A DNA stretch of 64,000 bases from Paenibacillus tritici. GTDB lineage: Bacteria > Bacillota > Bacilli > Paenibacillales > Paenibacillaceae. Within the stretch, counting starts at the first letter, position 1. Each line of letters starts with the position of its first letter. Below, piece by piece: positions 60,459 to 64,000 of this stretch. The stretch covers positions 1 through 64,000 of the forward strand of contig NZ_JABMKX010000008.1 in assembly GCF_013204885.1 (NCBI RefSeq), in the 5' to 3' direction. Made by a program: the position numbers and the translations under genes. Under the pieces are notes generated by a model. It did no database searches and was not told where the DNA came from. It saw only the letters and a list, made by a program, of their open reading frames with translations.

Positions 60459-60809
60459 TTATTTCATCAGCTTATTCACTGTAACCAGCAGCTCGTCGAT
60501 CACCTCATGCTCACCGGCCTCGATCCGTTCAATAATACAGCTCTTCATATGGCCTTCAAGCAGCAGCCTGCCGACACTATTCAGAGCCGCCTGCACCGCC
60601 GCAAGCTGATTCAGCACATCATCGCAGTAGGTGTCGCGTTCAATCATACCTTTAACCCCGCGGATCTGCCCTTCAATCCGGTTCAGCCGGGTAGTCAATC
60701 CATTCTTGAATTCCGGGGAATGATGGCTCTTGCGCACACCGGAAGCGGAAGAATGACAATCATCACCGCCGCAATCATGTCCAGCAGGTTCCTTCTCTTT
60801 TGTCGACAC
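60459..60809 (-). CDS. csoR: Copper-sensing repressor CsoR
   Basis: A 116-residue four-helix DUF156 repressor. The Cu(I) ligands Cys62 (TYCDDVL), His87 and Cys91 (EGHMKSC) form the x-Cys-His-Cys fingerprint of true CsoR proteins. RLNRIEGQIRGVKGMIERD is the family signature. The N-terminal 35 residues add an unusual His/Cys-rich tail (HDCGGDDCH). The GTG at 60809 has GGAGG nine bases upstream. Its own promoter carries a CsoR box, so it is autoregulated and released by copper. Confidence 0.95.
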   Translation of the reverse strand: MSTKEKEPAGHDCGGDDCHSSASGVRKSHHSPEFKNGLTTRLNRIEGQIRGVKGMIERDTYCDDVLNQLAAVQAALNSVGRLLLEGHMKSCIIERIEAGEHEVIDELLVTVNKLMK

Positions 60810-60831
60810 AGGAATCAGCCTCCTCTACACC

Positions 60832-60861
60832 AATATAATATACCCCCCATGGGTATGTCAA
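60832..60861 (-). promoter_or_regulatory. csoR promoter with embedded CsoR operator
   Basis: Minus strand TTGACA (60856-60861), an 18-base spacer and TATATT (60832-60837). The spacer contains the palindrome-like TACCCATGGGGGGTA (60841-60855), so bound CsoR would sit between -35 and -10. Confidence 0.85.
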
Positions 60862-61010
60862 GACATCATTGCATACTCCTCTATATTTCCCATCCATCAC
60901 CCGGTCCACTCCATAGAGAAGGAATAAAGGACTGGCCGATAAGGAATACCAAGTAGAAGAGGTGTTGCCTCTATGATGTTAAGTACGAATCAATCCCTGC
61001 AAAAAAATGA

Positions 61011-61039
61011 TTGCCACCCTATTCAAATTTGAATATAAT
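61011..61039 (+). promoter_or_regulatory. Promoter of the MFS exporter with a palindromic operator
   Basis: TTGCCA (61011-61016), a 17-base spacer and TATAAT (61034-61039). The spacer holds the perfect palindrome ATTCAAATTTGAAT (61021-61034), well placed for repression by the PadR protein encoded downstream. Confidence 0.78.
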
Positions 61040-61079
61040 AAGGACTCATCATGAATTCTAAATATAAAGGAGCTACAAC

Positions 61080-62603
61080 ATGCACACCAAAGAAAGCAAC
61101 CTCAAGCTCGTCATCGCCGGACTCCTGCTCGGCATCCTGATGTCTGCGATGGACAATACCATTGTAGCCTCGGCCATGGGTACGATTGTCTCCGATCTGG
61201 GGGGACTGGACAAAATCGTCTGGGTTACCTCTGCGTATATGGTCATGGTTATGGCCGGTACCCCAATCTTCGGCAAATTGTCCGATATGTACGGGCGCAA
61301 GCGGTTTTTCATCTTCGGGCTTATCGTGTTCCTGATCGGCTCCGCCCTGTGCGGGACAGCGGCCAGTATTACCCAACTCAGTATTTACCGGGCGATTCAA
61401 GGGATTGGCGGCGGTGCCCTGATGCCGATTGCCTTCACGATTGTATTCGATATCTTCCCGCCTGAGAAAAGAGGCAAGCTCACCGGACTATTCGGTGCAG
61501 TCTTCGGAATTTCCAGCGTGATCGGTCCTCTGCTTGGCGCCTATATCACTGAATATGTGAGCTGGCACTGGATTTTCTATATCAACCTGCCGATCGGTAT
61601 TGTCTCGTTCGTGTTCATTATGTCTTCCTACAAGGAATCCATCTCTCATTCCAAGCAGCGCATTGACTGGGGCGGTGCCTTCACTCTGGTGGCAGGGATT
61701 ATCTGCCTGATGTTTGCCCTGGAGCTTGGCGGCAACCAGTATGCCTGGGATTCAGCGGCCATTCTCGGATTATTTGCCGCCTTCGCCGTCCTCCTGCTTG
61801 CCTTCATCTTCATCGAGCAGCGTGCAGCTGAGCCGGTCATCTCGTTCGACATGTTCCGCCAGCGCCTGTTCGCGACCAGCAGTATACTCGGATTATTCTA
61901 CGGCTCTGCGTTTATCGTAGCGACGGTGTATATTCCAATATACGTCCAGGGGGTATACGGCGGCTCCGCCACTAACTCCGGTCTGATCCTGATGCCGATG
62001 ATGATCGGTACAGTCATCGGCAGCCAGTCCGGCGGCCTGCTGACCACGAAGACGAGCTTCCGCAATATTATGCTGCTGTCGGCAGTCTGCTTCGTGGCCG
62101 GAATCTACTCGCTCAGCACACTGACACCTGAGACTTCCCGTTTATCGCTTAATGCATTCATGGCCCTGACCGGCTTCGGAGTCGGCTTCTCCTTCTCCGT
62201 ACTCAGCTTGTCTTCCATTCACCATTTCGATATGCGCCAGCGCGGTTCGGCCACCTCAACCAGCACCTTCATGCGCTCACTCGGGATGACGCTGGGAATT
62301 ACGATCTTCGGCATTATCCAGCGCAACAGCTTCACCTCGGAGCTTAGCACGGCCTTCGGAGACGGCGCTCAGGCCTCTTCCTTCGGCGATCCGCGTTCCG
62401 CGCTGACTCCCGAAGCGAGAGCGCAGATTCCGCCGCCCATACTGGAGAAAATCACGAATTCATTATCTTCTTCGATCTCACAAACCTTCATGTGGGCCAT
62501 CGTTCCTGCCGTGCTTACCGTAGTTTTTGTTCTAATGATGCCTAAGGACCGTCTGATAAGCCCGTCGAAGAAGGCCAACCAGCCGGCTTCCGGGCAGAGG
62601 TAA
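61080..62603 (+). CDS. DHA2-family (14-helix) MFS drug exporter
   Basis: A 507-residue proton-driven exporter of the EmrB/QacA type. Motif D1 is LLLGILMSAMDNTIVASAMGTIVSDL, motif A is GKLSDMYGRKRFF, and motif C is GAVFGISSVIGPLLGAYI. About fourteen membrane segments are predicted. AAAGGAG lies before the ATG. A PadR gene follows after five bases, so the pair is a self-regulated resistance unit. The substrates are unknown lipophilic cations or antibiotics. Confidence 0.94.
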   Translation: MHTKESNLKLVIAGLLLGILMSAMDNTIVASAMGTIVSDLGGLDKIVWVTSAYMVMVMAGTPIFGKLSDMYGRKRFFIFGLIVFLIGSALCGTAASITQLSIYRAIQGIGGGALMPIAFTIVFDIFPPEKRGKLTGLFGAVFGISSVIGPLLGAYITEYVSWHWIFYINLPIGIVSFVFIMSSYKESISHSKQRIDWGGAFTLVAGIICLMFALELGGNQYAWDSAAILGLFAAFAVLLLAFIFIEQRAAEPVISFDMFRQRLFATSSILGLFYGSAFIVATVYIPIYVQGVYGGSATNSGLILMPMMIGTVIGSQSGGLLTTKTSFRNIMLLSAVCFVAGIYSLSTLTPETSRLSLNAFMALTGFGVGFSFSVLSLSSIHHFDMRQRGSATSTSTFMRSLGMTLGITIFGIIQRNSFTSELSTAFGDGAQASSFGDPRSALTPEARAQIPPPILEKITNSLSSSISQTFMWAIVPAVLTVVFVLMMPKDRLISPSKKANQPASGQR

Positions 62604-62608
62604 CGTCT

Positions 62609-63172
62609 ATGTCCATGAAGCTGCTGATTCTGGGACTGCTGCTGGAACGCGATATGCATCCTTACGAGATCACTCTCGTGATGAAGGAACGCTCGATGGA
62701 TCAAATCATCAAGCTGCAGATGGGTTCACTCTACTACGCTGTAGATAAACTGGCGGAGGGTGGACATATTGAGACGGTGGAGGTCATCCGCAGCCCGGAC
62801 CGGCCTGACAAGACCATCTACCGCATTACCGATAAAGGCAAGGAATTAATGGAACAGCTCATTTTGCAGCAGATTAAAAAAAGTGATCCGCCCTATCATC
62901 CGCTATACATGGCCTTGGCCTTATCCCGTTATATTGATCAGGAGAAGGTGGCGAAGCTGCTGGAGGAACGCATCCGCGAGGCAGAGCATCAAGTGAACTT
63001 CGCCTATCAGGTGTATGAGGAGCATATCTCCCTTGTCCCCCGCTCGTCACTGCATCTGATGTACGGCAGATACGAGCACTGCCTGACAGAGCTGAAGTGG
63101 CTGAAGCGCCTGTATGACGATGTTGTGGCCGGGAAGATGAGTGACAAGGGCAGCCCTATAATTGATCCATAA
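62609..63172 (+). CDS. PadR-family transcriptional regulator
   Basis: A 187-residue regulator. The winged helix reads LLILGLLLERDMHPYEITLVMKERSMDQIIKLQMGSLYYAVDKLAEGGHIE, followed by KTIYRITDKGKELM and a helical C-terminal dimerisation domain (PadR plus Vir_act_alpha_C type). It is cotranscribed with the exporter and probably binds the palindrome in its promoter. AGAGG lies eight bases before the ATG. Confidence 0.93.
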   Translation: MSMKLLILGLLLERDMHPYEITLVMKERSMDQIIKLQMGSLYYAVDKLAEGGHIETVEVIRSPDRPDKTIYRITDKGKELMEQLILQQIKKSDPPYHPLYMALALSRYIDQEKVAKLLEERIREAEHQVNFAYQVYEEHISLVPRSSLHLMYGRYEHCLTELKWLKRLYDDVVAGKMSDKGSPIIDP

Positions 63173-63182
63173 ACCTCCCTCA

Positions 63183-63227
63183 GGAGGATTGTCCCGCAGC
63201 CTTTACCGGTGGCCGGGACGGTCCTCC
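63183..63227 (+). terminator. Terminator of the MFS-PadR operon
   Basis: GGAGGATTGTCCCG (63183-63196) pairs with CGGGACGGTCCTCC (63214-63227), apart from two central mismatches, and is followed by ACTTGTTTATTT. Confidence 0.8.
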
Positions 63228-63498
63228 ACTTGTTTATTTCCTTTGTTGGTACGTTTAATTAGGTTCGCTTGTTGGCTTTATTTGTTTGTTTGTTTCTTTT
63301 TGTTTACTTGGTTTGTTGGGTCAGCTTGTTCCTGCCGCTTGTTGCCCCAGTATCGCAGCTTCCAGCGTTGAAGCTGTTTAAGGAGGGCGCATTCTGTTTA
63401 AAAGGGAGCAAACCGCAGGTAGAGGATTCGGGAATCATCGTAAATTCCGGGCCTCTTTACCGGCGGATATTCTGGAAAGAAAGGGAAGTGAGTCCAAG
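63228..63498. other. T/G-rich spacer
   Basis: 63230-63345 is a T/G-rich low-complexity stretch with repeated TTTGTTTG phrases. The second half holds two GTTTAA phrases (63376, 63396), which could be -35 boxes of an alternative sigma factor. No gene is seen. Confidence 0.45.
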
Positions 63499-63711
63499 AT
63501 GAGCGATGACAAAAAGCCGATTAGAGACAACCGCGATCACCCGGAGCAATATCCTACGGACAACCCCAGCTTGTTCGATTTGGACGAAAGTGAGCAGAAT
63601 GTAGATCCGATCCCCGTAGAGGACCTGACATTAGAGCAGCAAGAGGAGAAGGATAAAGAGAGCACGAAGCACCGCTCCTCCAGCGACAAGAAGTACCATA
63701 CCGGATTCTAA
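63499..63711 (+). CDS. Small acidic hydrophilic protein of unknown function
   Basis: A 70-residue, highly charged protein (DDKKPIRDNRDHPEQYPTDNPSLFDLDESEQNVDPIPVEDLTLEQQEEKDKE), with no hydrophobic segment and probably largely disordered. AAAGGGAAGTGAG precedes the ATG, which supports translation. I recognise no family. Small proteins of this composition in spore-formers are sometimes spore- or stress-related, but nothing here proves it. Confidence 0.65.
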   Translation: MSDDKKPIRDNRDHPEQYPTDNPSLFDLDESEQNVDPIPVEDLTLEQQEEKDKESTKHRSSSDKKYHTGF

Positions 63712-63791
63712 CGAAGTGCAGAATTTCAACGTCACGTACCGAATTCCGGGGTACTCAGAAGTTGTGAGCGATAGTGAATGGAGGAATATTA

Positions 63792-64000
63792 TTGTTGAGA
63801 GCGTTACCACTTAACCAGCGCGGCATACCCGCCAGCCGTATCGCCCTGGGCTGCATGGGGCTGGGCGGCGGCTGGGACCGTGAACCAGTCACCGCTTCGA
63901 ATATGAAGCAGGGACATGAGGCGCTGGATGCGGCGTTGTCGGTCGGGATTAATTTTTTTGACCATGCAGATATCTACACCCGGGGAAAAGCGGAGAAAGT
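63792..64000 (+). CDS. Aldo/keto reductase, N-terminal part (runs off the window)
   Basis: Sixty-nine codons are visible. The encoded start is LLRALPLNQRGIPASRIALGC, followed by MGLGGGW, DAALSVGINFFDHADIY and TRGKAEKV. This is the start of the (beta/alpha)8 NADPH-dependent aldo/keto reductase fold; Asp and Tyr of DHADIY are the catalytic pair. TTG at 63792 lies seven bases after GGAGG; TTG at 63795 is also possible. The gene continues beyond base 64000. Confidence 0.88.
   Translation, partial: MLRALPLNQRGIPASRIALGCMGLGGGWDREPVTASNMKQGHEALDAALSVGINFFDHADIYTRGKAEK

Overview
The window looks like chromosome from a Paenibacillus-type Firmicute. The pointers are a moderately high GC content, strong AGGAGG-type ribosome binding sites, and many GTG/TTG starts. 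Family content agrees: YwbE, YezD, CcdC, SdaAB/SdaAA, CsoR-CopZ-CopA, CzrA-type ArsR, a TPP riboswitch before thiY, and YvfRSTU-like and Bcr-like ABC/two-component modules. No tRNA, rRNA, CRISPR, prophage or transposase gene was seen. The species assignment is inference. Most genes are ordinary housekeeping or accessory functions. The unusual content lies in the intergenic DNA.

Layout. 0.4-6.7 kb: beta-glucan utilisation genes (a giant GH94/149/161-type phosphorylase, a GH30 glycosidase and a LacI regulator with a perfect palindromic operator). 6.8-8.4 kb: a membrane protein and an HNH nuclease. 8.4-16.7 kb: a segment bounded by two diverged inverted copies of a composite repeat. It holds ywbE, a small conserved protein, serine dehydratase sdaAB-sdaAA, a GNAT, an SDR, a membrane protein and the NAD(P)HX repair enzyme nnr. 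16.8-21.9 kb: small proteins and a sulfate ABC transporter operon (sbp-cysT-cysW-yezD, no cysA), preceded by a strong promoter, a palindrome and a leader terminator. 22-30 kb: a membrane alpha/beta hydrolase, a lactonase, small stress/membrane proteins, a lactate-dehydrogenase-like enzyme and a chemoreceptor. 30.3-34.7 kb: a zinc/cobalt/cadmium efflux regulon (cadA, czcD, czrA) with two matching operators. 34.8-39.3 kb: a peptide-antibiotic-type ABC exporter and its two-component system. 39.3-42.7 kb: an EAL protein, a flavin/pyridoxamine oxidase-fold stress protein and a divergent CorA-like protein. 42.7-46.1 kb: a TPP-riboswitch-controlled thiamine-precursor uptake operon. 47-50.5 kb: a second ABC/two-component operon. 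50.7-56.5 kb: TetR, FrsA-like hydrolase, NfrA-type reductase, and a MocR regulator divergent from an EamA exporter. 57.4-60.9 kb: the copper regulon csoR, copZ, copA with CsoR boxes. 61-64 kb: an MFS drug exporter with a PadR regulator, a small acidic protein and the start of an aldo/keto reductase.

The least explained signal is a set of intergenic repeats. Five tandem arrays at 0.1, 8.8, 15.9, 52.9 and 56.7 kb all have a period of 51 bp although their sequences fall into two families. Three dispersed elements (64-184 bp) share about 21-bp terminal inverted repeats. A composite element containing one of the array families occurs as an inverted pair around the sdaA-nnr block. Other points are a 17-bp perfect hairpin whose loop carries the thiZ stop codon, and an attenuator-like leader upstream of sbp.
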